Source: Lacrimispora amygdalina (GTDB lineage Bacteria; Bacillota; Clostridia; Lachnospirales; Lachnospiraceae). From it: a stretch of 64,000 nucleotides of DNA. A program made the translations under genes and the position numbers. Positions 9,134-16,915 of the stretch are shown here, piece after piece. Position 1 is the stretch's first letter; each line of letters starts with the position of its first letter. The DNA lies in the NCBI RefSeq assembly GCF_900205965.1, contig NZ_OAOF01000017.1, forward strand, positions 62,001-126,000. Direction: 5' to 3'. A model generated the notes under the pieces. It did no database searches and had not been told where the DNA came from. It saw only the letters and a program-made list of their open reading frames with translations.

Positions 9134-9877
9134 ATGACTCAGCTATATGACAACAGTTTAAATGAGAAAATTAAAGATGAGGTAACAGATTATTGGACTT
9201 CACGGGCGGAGACATTTAATGAACTGAAAATGCAGGAACTGAATTCTGATATGCGGCAGAAGTGGCTGAAGGAGCTTCAAAAGTATCTTCCTGCAAGAAA
9301 AGGTCTTAAAATACTGGATATTGGCACAGGAACGGGTTTTTTCTGCTTTCTGCTTGCAACGGAAGGCCACGATCTGACTGGAATTGATCTCACTGAAAAA
9401 ATGATTCTTGAAGCAAGAAAATCATCGGTAATTCTGGGGATACCTGCTGAATTTTATGTAATGGATGCAGAAAATCCGGATTTTGAGGACAATAGTTTTG
9501 ATGCGATTGTCACCCGCAATGTTGCGTGGACATTGCCGGATCTTTCAAAAGCCTATCAAAAATGGCATTGTCTTTTGAAAAAAGAGGGTGTACTCATTAA
9601 TTTTGACGGGGATTACAGCAGAGAGAGTAAACCGCAGAATCTGCCGGATAATCATGCGCATGCTAAAATAACACAGGCACAATGGAGCGCTTATGAGCAT
9701 TTAAAGACTGAGCTGCGCCCTATTTCAAATCCAAGACCTGCCTGGGATGTCCAGCTACTGAGATCTGCAGGTTTTAAGGAGATCATTCTTGATGAACAGG
9801 TGGGAGACAGAATTTATAGTGAAATAAATCAGTTTTATAATCCCACACCGATCTTTGCAATAGCAGCAAAAAAATGA
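9134..9877 (+). CDS. Class I SAM-dependent methyltransferase (copy 2, beside Dpp/Nik-type importer)
   Basis: A 247-residue paralogue of the methyltransferase at 3188-3922. The SAM-binding motif is LDIGTGTGFF, followed by LTGIDLTEKM and DAIVTRNVAWTL. It starts at ATG 9134 after GGAGGAAAGGGC, 24 bases downstream of the binding-protein stop, so it is the last gene of the importer operon. Having two diverged copies around one importer suggests sequential or alternative methylation of related substrates. No terminator is obvious before the next promoter; the 9878-9969 gap holds tandem promoters. Confidence 0.8.
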   Translation: MTQLYDNSLNEKIKDEVTDYWTSRAETFNELKMQELNSDMRQKWLKELQKYLPARKGLKILDIGTGTGFFCFLLATEGHDLTGIDLTEKMILEARKSSVILGIPAEFYVMDAENPDFEDNSFDAIVTRNVAWTLPDLSKAYQKWHCLLKKEGVLINFDGDYSRESKPQNLPDNHAHAKITQAQWSAYEHLKTELRPISNPRPAWDVQLLRSAGFKEIILDEQVGDRIYSEINQFYNPTPIFAIAAKK

Positions 9878-9890
9878 TGACGGCGTATAC

Positions 9891-9936
9891 TTGACCTGCT
9901 GATGGTGTTGAGTTAATATGGTTTTAAATGTATAAT
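9891..9936 (+). promoter_or_regulatory. Two overlapping predicted promoters for the GntR regulator gene
   Basis: The first is TTGACC 9891-9896 with TAATAT 9914-9919 (17-base spacer). The second is TTGAGT 9908-9913 with TATAAT 9931-9936 (17-base spacer). Both point at the regulator starting at 9970. Confidence 0.5.
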
Positions 9937-9969
9937 AGTATGAAATATGTCAGCAGGCAGGAGGATAAG

Positions 9970-10665
9970 ATGTTCAGTCCAATCAAAAACACAAAGGTTT
10001 ATGAACAGGTGATGGATCAAATCAAGGCAATGATTGAGAACGGAGTTTTAAAAAAAGGAGACAAGCTTCCTTCTGAGAGAGATTTAGTTGAAGAATTGCA
10101 GGTGAGCAGAGCATCCATCAGGGAGGCTCTCCGTGCATTAGAAGTCATAGGTTTAATTGAATGCAGGCAGGGAGAAGGTAATTTTATCAAATCAAGCTTT
10201 CAGGATAATTTGTTCGAACCTTTATCAATTATGTATATGCTGGAAGGAACCAATCCTGGGGACATACTGGAACTGAGAAAGATCATGGAAGTTGAAGCTG
10301 CCGGTCTGGCTGCAAAGAGAATAACGGATGAACAGTTAGCCGAATTAAAAGAAATTATGGAGCGGTTTGAGAATTGCATGGATGAGGAAATGAATGCAAT
10401 GATTGATAAAGAACTGCATTATAAGATTGCAGAATGCTCGGAGAATGTATTAATATTTAACATTTTAAGAACTGTATCACTTCTTATAGATGACTTCATT
10501 AAAGGTGCCAGAAAGTTTATTATTGAAGATCAGGAAAACAAAAGGATGCTTTTGTCACAGCATAAAGAGATCTATCTGGCAATTGAAATGCACAGCTCTG
10601 TAGCAGCGCGTAAAGCGATGCGGCAGCATCTGGATTATACGAACAAATATAGTAAAATGATCTGA
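9970..10665 (+). CDS. GntR-family (FadR/LldR subfamily) transcriptional regulator
   Basis: A 231-residue repressor-type regulator. I start at ATG 9970, directly after AGGAGG at 9959-9964; an upstream in-frame ATG lies inside the promoter region. The N-terminal winged helix (about residues 1-75) includes GDKLPSERDLVEELQVSRAS and REALRALEVIGLIECRQGEG. The C-terminal all-helical FCD domain (about 90-231) would bind a small carboxylate. It heads the lactate locus, and a perfect FadR-type operator sits at 11921-11931 upstream of etfB, making lactate the likely effector. Confidence 0.85.
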   Translation: MFSPIKNTKVYEQVMDQIKAMIENGVLKKGDKLPSERDLVEELQVSRASIREALRALEVIGLIECRQGEGNFIKSSFQDNLFEPLSIMYMLEGTNPGDILELRKIMEVEAAGLAAKRITDEQLAELKEIMERFENCMDEEMNAMIDKELHYKIAECSENVLIFNILRTVSLLIDDFIKGARKFIIEDQENKRMLLSQHKEIYLAIEMHSSVAARKAMRQHLDYTNKYSKMI

Positions 10666-10683
10666 GGATCTGAGGAGAATAAT

Positions 10684-11730
10684 ATGACAGGACTATATCG
10701 GGCAATTGCAGACTGCAATCCAGATAGCACAAACGTGGTGGCAACCGTGTTAGATGGAGAAGCATTTGGCCAGAAGGCTTTGTTTTCTGATGAAATTCTT
10801 ATCTTTGAGACGAAAGAATCCGGTTTTTTTTCCAGGCACGGTGAAGAGGTGTTAAAAGCGGTCCGCGACAAGGAACAGTGCAGAAAAGGTATGGTTATCC
10901 TTGATGGCAGCCGCATTTTCTGTGACTGGCTGGGACAGGACATTCATCTTGTAATCTGCGGCGCAGGTCATGTGTCGATTCCGGTGATACAGATTGGTCT
11001 GATGATGGGCTGCAAGGTTACAGTACTTGAAGACCGCCCCCAATTTGCGGATAATGCGCGCAGAGCAGGGGCGTCAGAAGTTATATGCGAGCCATTTGAC
11101 CAGGGACTGAAATATGTGCAAGGCGGCAGCAATACGTATTTTATTATTGTGACCAGAGGCCACCGCTATGATCAGACGTGTCTGGAACTGATTGCCGGAA
11201 AAAAACATGCCTATATCGGTATGATAGGAAGCCGGCTGCGGGTGGCAAAGGTAAAGGAAGCCGCGTTGATGAATGGTTGTGAAAAGGCGGTTATCGATCA
11301 GGTATACAGTCCCATTGGACTGAATATCAACGCTGAGACTCCCGTTGAAATCGGCGTATCCATTATGGCGGAAATTATTGAAGTGAAAAATAAAAAGATG
11401 CGTCTGAGCGGATATTCAAAAGAGATATTGCATGCGATTTTAAATCAGGATGAAAAAAACGGACGAAACGTCATGGCAACAATTGTGGCAAGAAAGGGAT
11501 CTGCTCCCCGGGATGTGGGAACTAAGATGCTGGTAACGCCGGAAGGAAGATGCATCGGAACCATTGGCGGCGGATGCATGGAGTCAGAGGTTATGCAAAA
11601 AGCCCTCCATATGCTGCACAGTGATGAAGAGAAAGCTCTGCTTTGCCATGTGGATATGACCGTAGCAGATGCAGAAGTGGAAGGCATGGTATGCGGCGGG
11701 GTTATTGATGTATTGTTAGAAATTATTTGA
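10684..11730 (+). CDS. XdhC/CoxI-family protein with C-terminal XdhC domain
   Basis: A 348-residue protein. Residues about 1-85 look like a degenerate XdhC-like region; a Rossmann XdhC_C domain with ICGAGHVSIPVIQ (about residues 91-103) and MIGSR follows; residues about 242-348 form a complete XdhC_CoxI domain with KGSAPRDVGTKM and TIGGGCMESEV. XdhC proteins handle molybdenum cofactor for xanthine-dehydrogenase-like enzymes, usually with the CoxI domain first, so the order here is reversed or duplicated. No molybdenum hydroxylase gene is visible. The gene lies 18 bases after the GntR regulator and precedes the lactate operon, so its role there is unclear. Confidence 0.75.
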   Translation: MTGLYRAIADCNPDSTNVVATVLDGEAFGQKALFSDEILIFETKESGFFSRHGEEVLKAVRDKEQCRKGMVILDGSRIFCDWLGQDIHLVICGAGHVSIPVIQIGLMMGCKVTVLEDRPQFADNARRAGASEVICEPFDQGLKYVQGGSNTYFIIVTRGHRYDQTCLELIAGKKHAYIGMIGSRLRVAKVKEAALMNGCEKAVIDQVYSPIGLNINAETPVEIGVSIMAEIIEVKNKKMRLSGYSKEILHAILNQDEKNGRNVMATIVARKGSAPRDVGTKMLVTPEGRCIGTIGGGCMESEVMQKALHMLHSDEEKALLCHVDMTVADAEVEGMVCGGVIDVLLEII

Positions 11731-11755
11731 ACTATATAAACAGTTAGAAAAAGTC

Positions 11756-11807
11756 AGAACATAAGTGATTGTATTAGTAAATTTATCACTTGTGCTCTGC
11801 TTTTTTT
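11756..11807 (+). terminator. Rho-independent terminator after the XdhC-like gene
   Basis: Arms at 11756-11769 and 11785-11798 pair almost fully (AGAACATAAGTGAT with ATCACTTGTGCTCT, one G-T pair). A run of seven T residues follows at 11801-11807. It separates the regulator/XdhC unit from the etfBA unit. Confidence 0.75.
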
Positions 11808-11850
11808 ATGTTGATTAGAAAATATTTTTATTAAATTTTACTATTATTTT

Positions 11851-11903
11851 TAAAAATGTATAGATGTTTTTTTAAAAATGTATAGATGTTTTTTTAAAAA
11901 TGT
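11851..11903 (+). repeat. 22-bp tandem direct repeat upstream of the lactate operon
   Basis: Two perfect 22-base copies (11851-11872 and 11873-11894) built on TAAAAATGTATAGATG plus a T run are followed by a partial third copy to 11903. The block lies just upstream of the GntR operator. With only two and a half units and no spacers it is not a CRISPR; it could be an AT-rich UP element, a protein binding array or slippage product. Confidence 0.8.
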
Positions 11904-11920
11904 GATATTATGGTCACAAG

Positions 11921-11931
11921 TGGTCAGACCA
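11921..11931 (+). promoter_or_regulatory. Predicted GntR/FadR-type operator upstream of etfB
   Basis: TGGTCAGACCA is a palindrome with a single central base and fits the FadR-subfamily consensus TNGTNNNACNA exactly. An extra half site, TGGTCA, starts at 11911. The GntR regulator at 9970-10665 is the obvious candidate to bind it. Confidence 0.7.
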
Positions 11932-11961
11932 TTATACCAATAAGCATTACACATTCATTTT

Positions 11962-11989
11962 TTGATTGTATGATTTGCCACACTATATT
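11962..11989 (+). promoter_or_regulatory. Possible promoter of the etfB-etfA-dehydrogenase-larA operon
   Basis: TTGATT at 11962-11967 and TATATT at 11984-11989 are 16 bases apart, 27 bases before the etfB start. The match is moderate; a promoter nearer the operator at 11921 is also possible. Confidence 0.4.
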
Positions 11990-12015
11990 TAATACATAGA
12001 AAGAGAGGGATAGGA

Positions 12016-12804
12016 ATGGAAATTTTAGTCTGTATCAAACAGGTTCCGGATACTTCGAAGGTGGAAGTGGATCCTGTAACTGGTGTTTTAAAGAGAGATG
12101 GTGTAGATTCAAAAATGAACCCTTATGACTTGTATGCTTTAGAAACGGCGCTGAAAATGAAGGAACAGCGGGGCGGGTCGGTGAAAGTGATCAGCATGGG
12201 ACCGCCTCAGGCAAAAGAGGTTATTAAAGAAGCATATATGATGGGAGCAGACGAAGGAGCTTTAATAACGGACAGAAAGTTTGCAGGTGCAGATGTACTT
12301 GCTACCTCTTACACCATTTCCCAGGGTGTGAGAAAAATGGGCAATTTTGATCTTATCCTGTGCGGAAAGCAGACAACGGACGGCGATACGGCCCAGGTGG
12401 GACCGGAGATGGGGGAATATCTTAAAATCCCTCATATCACCAACGTATTAAAGATTGTAGAATTAAAAGAAAAGTCAGTCGTTGTGGAAATGGATATGCC
12501 AGATGCCATTGAAGTGGCTGAAATTCAGTTTCCCTGTTTAATCACTGTTGAAAAAGATATTTTTCAGCCAAGACTGCCATCCTATAAGAGAAAGACAGAG
12601 GTAAAAGACAAAGAAATTAAAATTTTGACCATAAATGAATTTGAGGATAAAGATGAAATGAAATATGGATTAAACGGATCTCCTACACAGGTTGAGAGAA
12701 TATTTCCTCCGTCAGTCAACAACGACAGGGAAATGTGGACTGGAACAGGCGATGAACTCAGTCTGAAAATGGCTGCAAAACTGAAAGAGCTGAAATTTAT
12801 ATAA
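12016..12804 (+). CDS. etfB: Electron transfer flavoprotein beta subunit (lactate dehydrogenase complex)
   Basis: A 262-residue EtfB. It begins MEILVCIKQVPDTSKVEVD, the standard EtfB start, and has the nucleotide-binding core LCGKQTTDGDTAQVGPEMGE (about residues 116-135). In bifurcating Etf complexes this subunit carries the FAD that splits or joins electron pairs and contacts NAD. Next come a ferredoxin-domain EtfA and an FAD dehydrogenase, the LctBCD arrangement known from Acetobacterium woodii, in which lactate oxidation plus reduced ferredoxin drives NAD+ reduction. The gene starts at ATG 12016 after AGAGAGGGATAGGA. Confidence 0.9.
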   Translation: MEILVCIKQVPDTSKVEVDPVTGVLKRDGVDSKMNPYDLYALETALKMKEQRGGSVKVISMGPPQAKEVIKEAYMMGADEGALITDRKFAGADVLATSYTISQGVRKMGNFDLILCGKQTTDGDTAQVGPEMGEYLKIPHITNVLKIVELKEKSVVVEMDMPDAIEVAEIQFPCLITVEKDIFQPRLPSYKRKTEVKDKEIKILTINEFEDKDEMKYGLNGSPTQVERIFPPSVNNDREMWTGTGDELSLKMAAKLKELKFI

Positions 12805-12821
12805 AGAAGGGCGGGGATTTT

Positions 12822-14018
12822 ATGGGCAAATTAATATGTAACCAGGAAAAAGTAAATGAGTCAAATATAGAAGAATTATTAAAGGTCTGCCCTTTTGGAG
12901 CAATTGAATACACAGATGGAAAAGTACAGGTAAATGCAGGCTGTAAAATGTGTAAGATATGTGTGAAAAAAGGTCCGGCAGGAGTGATGGAATTTATTGA
13001 AACAGAGACAAAGAAGATTGATAAAAGCCTGTGGAAAGGTATTGCCGTCTATGTTGAGCACGTGGAAGGAACCATTCATCCGGTGACAATGGAGCTGATC
13101 GGAAAAGCCAGAGAGCTTGCTGCCGTTGTTGACTTCCCGGTGTACTGCATTTTTATCGGCCATAATATAGAAAAAAAAGCAGAAGAACTGCTGCACTACG
13201 GTGTAGATGAAGTATTTGTATATGATAACAAAGAATTGAAGGATTTCAGGATCGAGACTTATACGGCTGTTATGGAAGATTTTATAAATAAAGTAAAACC
13301 GTCTTCCATACTTGTCGGTGCCACAACTACAGGAAGATCTCTTGCTCCCAGAGTGGCCGCCAGATTCAGAACCGGTTTAACTGCAGACTGCACCATACTG
13401 GAAATGAAGGAAAACACAGATCTTGTTCAGATAAGACCGGCTTTTGGCGGCAATATTATGGCTCAGATTATATGTCCAAATACAAGACCCCAGATGGCTA
13501 CGGTCAGATACAAGATCATGAATGCACCGGAGAGACAGTTTGATTCAAAAGGAAAAATAACGGTATGTGAACTGGATGAAGAAAAACTGAAATCACAGAT
13601 TGAGGTATTGAAGGTAATAAAGAAAAAGGCAGAAGAAAACATATCAGATGCAGAAGTGATCATTGCAGTCGGCAGAGCCGTAAAATCAGAAAAAGACATG
13701 GTCATGGTGCAGGATCTGGCAGATGTGCTGCATGCTCAGATTGCAGGTACAAGACCTCTTGTGGAAGCAGGACTGATTCCGGCTAAGAAGCAGATTGGTC
13801 TTTCCGGCAGAACGGTGAAGCCAAAGCTGATCATCGCACTGGGAATTTCCGGTGCTGTTCAGTTTGTCGCAGGGATGAATCATTCAGACCGCATCTTTGC
13901 AATTAATAAAGATGAAAATGCCTCTATTTTTCATACCGCTCATTATGGAATCGTAGGGGATATTTATGAAATCGTACCGCAGCTGGTAAGTAAATTAAAG
14001 TGTGCAGGAGCGGAATAA
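12822..14018 (+). CDS. etfA: Electron transfer flavoprotein alpha subunit with N-terminal ferredoxin domain
   Basis: A 398-residue EtfA, longer than the usual 310-340 because of an N-terminal ferredoxin-like domain (about residues 1-60). Four cysteines, C23 (in VCPFGA), C41, C44 and C47, are exactly the set needed for one [4Fe-4S] cluster. The other cluster of a two-cluster ferredoxin is lost, including its partner cysteine, replaced by G51. The rest is standard EtfA, with the FAD-binding GRTVKPKLIIALGISGAVQF segment near residues 330-349. This layout matches LctC-type subunits that accept electrons from ferredoxin. It forms the heterodimer with EtfB, 17 bases upstream. Confidence 0.9.
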   Translation: MGKLICNQEKVNESNIEELLKVCPFGAIEYTDGKVQVNAGCKMCKICVKKGPAGVMEFIETETKKIDKSLWKGIAVYVEHVEGTIHPVTMELIGKARELAAVVDFPVYCIFIGHNIEKKAEELLHYGVDEVFVYDNKELKDFRIETYTAVMEDFINKVKPSSILVGATTTGRSLAPRVAARFRTGLTADCTILEMKENTDLVQIRPAFGGNIMAQIICPNTRPQMATVRYKIMNAPERQFDSKGKITVCELDEEKLKSQIEVLKVIKKKAEENISDAEVIIAVGRAVKSEKDMVMVQDLADVLHAQIAGTRPLVEAGLIPAKKQIGLSGRTVKPKLIIALGISGAVQFVAGMNHSDRIFAINKDENASIFHTAHYGIVGDIYEIVPQLVSKLKCAGAE

Positions 14019-14039
14019 ACATTACGAATCAAGGAGGGA

Positions 14040-15446
14040 ATGAATGTGAAGGATTATAAAAAAATTGATACCAGAGACGTTGAATATCTGGTATCTGTAT
14101 TAGGCAGGGACAGAGTATTTACCGATGAAAAAATTAATGAGGATTTCAGTCACGATGAAATGGGCGGTATAAGCAGGAAACCGGATGTATTAGTGGATGT
14201 TCTTACGACAGAGGAAGTATCTAAGATCATGAAATACGCCTATGATAACAGAATTCCTGTTGTGGCCAGAGGATCAGGAACAGGTTTAGTTGGTGCCTCC
14301 GTCCCGGTTTACGGTGGAATTATGATAAATATGTCCAAAATGAATCGGATTCTGGAAATTGATGAAGACAATCTAACCCTGACCCTGGAGCCCGGAGTTT
14401 TATTAATGGAAATCAGTGACTTTGTTGAAGAGCATGATTTATTTTATCCCCCTGACCCAGGTGAAAAATCAGCAACAATCGCCGGCAATATCAATACCAA
14501 CGCAGGCGGAATGAGAGCAGTAAAGTACGGAGTTACAAGAGATTACGTGAGAGGACTGGAAGTTGTTCTGCCAAATGGGGAGATTCTTCAGGTAGGAGGT
14601 AAGGTAGTTAAAAACTCTTCCGGCTACAGCATAAAAGACTTGATATGCGGGTCAGAAGGAACACTTGGAATTGTGACAAAGGCCATTTTAAAACTGCTTC
14701 CGCTGCCTAAAAAGGCGATATCATTGTTAATTCCATTTCCCAGCCTCGATATGGCGATCAGTACTGTTCCGGAAATCGTGAAATCAAAAGCTGCTCCCAC
14801 TGCCATAGAATTTATGCAGAGAGAAGTAATTCTCGCAGCTGAGGAATACTTAGGAAAGAAATTTCCTGATAATTCTTCCGATGCATATCTCTTACTTACA
14901 TTTGACGGCAATTCAAAGGAAGAGATAGAAAAGGCATATGAAAAAGTAGCTGATATCTGTCTGAAGGAAGGTGCTTCTGATGTATTTATCGTTGATACGG
15001 ATGAAAGAAAGGATTCCGTCTGGTCTGCAAGAGGGGCGTTTCTGGAAGCGGTGAAAGCATCGACAACTGATATGGATGAATGTGATGTTGTGGTTCCCAG
15101 AAATAAAATCGCTGAATTTATTAAATATACAGATGAACTTCAACGAAAATTCCATATCAGGATCCGTAGCTTTGGTCATGCAGGGGATGGAAATCTGCAC
15201 GTGTATGTGTTAAAGGATGAACTGACTGAGGAAGCCTGGAAGAAAAAGCTGGCAGACGTTTTTGAAGCAATGTACAGCAAATCAAGGGAGCTGAGTGGCC
15301 TGGTTTCCGGAGAACACGGGATTGGTTTTGCCAAGAAAGTGTATATGCTGGAGCAATACAGTCAGGAATATGTAGACCTGATGAAAAATATAAAATTGGC
15401 TTTTGACAGCAGAAATATCTTAAACCCAGGCAAGATTTTTCAGTAG
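14040..15446 (+). CDS. FAD-binding lactate/glycolate dehydrogenase (GlcD/LctD type)
   Basis: A 468-residue FAD_binding_4 oxidase. PVVARGSGTGLVGASVPVYG and YPPDPGEKSATIAGNINTN (about residues 79-160) form the FAD site. The C-terminal FAD-oxidase domain contains FGHAGDGNLHVY and ends SGEHGIG...ILNPGKIF, typical of D-lactate/glycolate dehydrogenases. It lies directly after etfBA and before larA, so it is the lactate-oxidising subunit of a confurcating complex. AAGGAGG at 14031-14037 is very close to ATG 14040; an in-frame GTG at 14046 would have better spacing, making the first two residues uncertain. Confidence 0.88.
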   Translation: MNVKDYKKIDTRDVEYLVSVLGRDRVFTDEKINEDFSHDEMGGISRKPDVLVDVLTTEEVSKIMKYAYDNRIPVVARGSGTGLVGASVPVYGGIMINMSKMNRILEIDEDNLTLTLEPGVLLMEISDFVEEHDLFYPPDPGEKSATIAGNINTNAGGMRAVKYGVTRDYVRGLEVVLPNGEILQVGGKVVKNSSGYSIKDLICGSEGTLGIVTKAILKLLPLPKKAISLLIPFPSLDMAISTVPEIVKSKAAPTAIEFMQREVILAAEEYLGKKFPDNSSDAYLLLTFDGNSKEEIEKAYEKVADICLKEGASDVFIVDTDERKDSVWSARGAFLEAVKASTTDMDECDVVVPRNKIAEFIKYTDELQRKFHIRIRSFGHAGDGNLHVYVLKDELTEEAWKKKLADVFEAMYSKSRELSGLVSGEHGIGFAKKVYMLEQYSQEYVDLMKNIKLAFDSRNILNPGKIFQ

Positions 15447-15456
15447 GGGGAACCTT

Positions 15457-16731
15457 ATGACAAAAATAAACATACCGTATTCAGATAAGTTATTGGAAGC
15501 AGTCATTCCAGATCATAATCTTGCTGCAATATTAGAATCAAAAGCACATACATATCAGGCGAAATGCAGTCAGGTGGAGATCGTAAACAATGCTCTGGAT
15601 CATCCCATAGGAAGCGCCTGTCTGGAAGAACTGGTCCGGAATAAGAAAAATATGGTAATTATAACCAGTGATCATACAAGACCGGTGCCAAGCAATGTAA
15701 CTATGCCGATTTTGCTTAAGAGAATCAGAAAGGCGAATCTTGATATCGATATTAAAATATTAATAGCAACCGGTTTTCACAGACCTGACACCATGGAAGA
15801 AATGATCCGTAAGTTTGGGCATGAAATTGTAGAAAATGAAGTGATTATCAACCATATGTCAGAGGATGAAAACAGCGTTATAAGAGCCGGAACTCTTCCA
15901 TCCGGGGGAGAACTGTGGCTGAATAAGCTGGCTATGGAAACAGAGCTGTTAATCTCAGAAGGATTTATAGAACCTCATTTCTTTGCCGGATTTTCAGGAG
16001 GCAGAAAAAGTGTCCTCCCAGGTGTGGCATCAGCAAAAACAGTAATGGCGAATCATTGTTCTGAATTTATCGCAAGTGAGTATGCCAGGACCGGAGTGAT
16101 CACCAATAATCCCATTCACAGGGATATGCTTTATGCAGCCAGACAGGCAAAACTGGCATTCATACTCAATGTTGTTATTGACAGTGAAAAACACATTATC
16201 AATGCCTTTGCGGGTGACAGCGAGCTGGCACACGAAGAAGGCTGTAAATTTGTTATGGAACTTGCTTCGGTTAAGGGGGTAAAAGCTGATATTGCAATTA
16301 CCTCCAATGGAGGATACCCTCTTGACCAGAATATATACCAGTCTGTTAAGGGTATGACTGCAGCAGAGGCAGTCTGCAGGGAAGGCGGTGTTATTATTAT
16401 GGTGTCTGCCTGCAATGACGGACATGGCGGAAGGTCCTTTTATGAAACCATGGCCAATTCAGCTGGCCCGGACGAAGTGCTGGCACGCGTCATGATGACA
16501 GGACGGACAGAGACAATACCGGATCAATGGGAATTCCAGATACTTGCCCGAATCCTTCAGAAGCATACCGTTATACTCGTTTCCGATCTGTGTGATCCGG
16601 ATATAATAAAGAGAATGCATATGCAGCATGCGTATACCTTTGACGAAGCCCTGCAGAGGGCCTTTCAGATAAAAGGAGCTGATGCGAAAATAACAGTCAT
16701 ACCAGACGGAGTGGGAGTCATAGTGAAATAA
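15457..16731 (+). CDS. larA: LarA-type nickel-dependent lactate racemase
   Basis: A 424-residue LarA (DUF2088) protein. H108 (in GFHRP), H174, K184 (H-x9-K in PHFFAGFSGGRK) and H200 (MANH) fall at the same residue numbers as the catalytic and nickel-pincer ligands of Lactobacillus plantarum LarA as I recall them. K184 is the residue that covalently carries the nickel pincer nucleotide. It is expected to interconvert D- and L-lactate (or a similar 2-hydroxyacid), feeding the stereospecific dehydrogenase encoded 10 bases upstream. The cofactor makers LarB, LarC and LarE are not in this window. Related LarA homologues act on other hydroxyacids, so lactate specificity rests on context. Confidence 0.85.
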   Translation: MTKINIPYSDKLLEAVIPDHNLAAILESKAHTYQAKCSQVEIVNNALDHPIGSACLEELVRNKKNMVIITSDHTRPVPSNVTMPILLKRIRKANLDIDIKILIATGFHRPDTMEEMIRKFGHEIVENEVIINHMSEDENSVIRAGTLPSGGELWLNKLAMETELLISEGFIEPHFFAGFSGGRKSVLPGVASAKTVMANHCSEFIASEYARTGVITNNPIHRDMLYAARQAKLAFILNVVIDSEKHIINAFAGDSELAHEEGCKFVMELASVKGVKADIAITSNGGYPLDQNIYQSVKGMTAAEAVCREGGVIIMVSACNDGHGGRSFYETMANSAGPDEVLARVMMTGRTETIPDQWEFQILARILQKHTVILVSDLCDPDIIKRMHMQHAYTFDEALQRAFQIKGADAKITVIPDGVGVIVK

Positions 16732-16738
16732 AGATTAG

Positions 16739-16765
16739 AAAGGAGTTCCTTTGGAGCTCCTTTTT
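16739..16765 (+). terminator. Rho-independent terminator after larA
   Basis: An 11-bp stem with one G-T pair (16739-16749 with 16753-16763), a TTT loop and a T run end the lactate operon. Confidence 0.8.
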
Positions 16766-16842
16766 ATGCATTTATACGAAAATTACAGGATGCTATTGCA
16801 ATAGGAACAAACGTTCTTTATACTGAGGATGTATCACTGATT

Positions 16843-16872
16843 TTGTATTTGATTCTACATTTATGGTATATT
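16843..16872 (+). promoter_or_regulatory. Predicted promoter of gapN
   Basis: TTGTAT at 16843-16848 and TATATT at 16867-16872 are 18 bases apart, 44 bases before the gapN start, which has AAGGAAAGGAG as ribosome binding site. Confidence 0.45.
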
Positions 16873-16915
16873 ATAGAAAAACGGTTATTATAAAGAAAGG
16901 AAAGGAGTAAATCAA

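Noticed and set aside
10684..11730. Evidence for a molybdenum hydroxylase operon
   Set aside because: XdhC-like and mod genes are present but no molybdopterin enzyme subunit is found in the window.
11851..11903. CRISPR-like or satellite array
   Set aside because: Only two full repeat units, no unique spacers and no cas genes.
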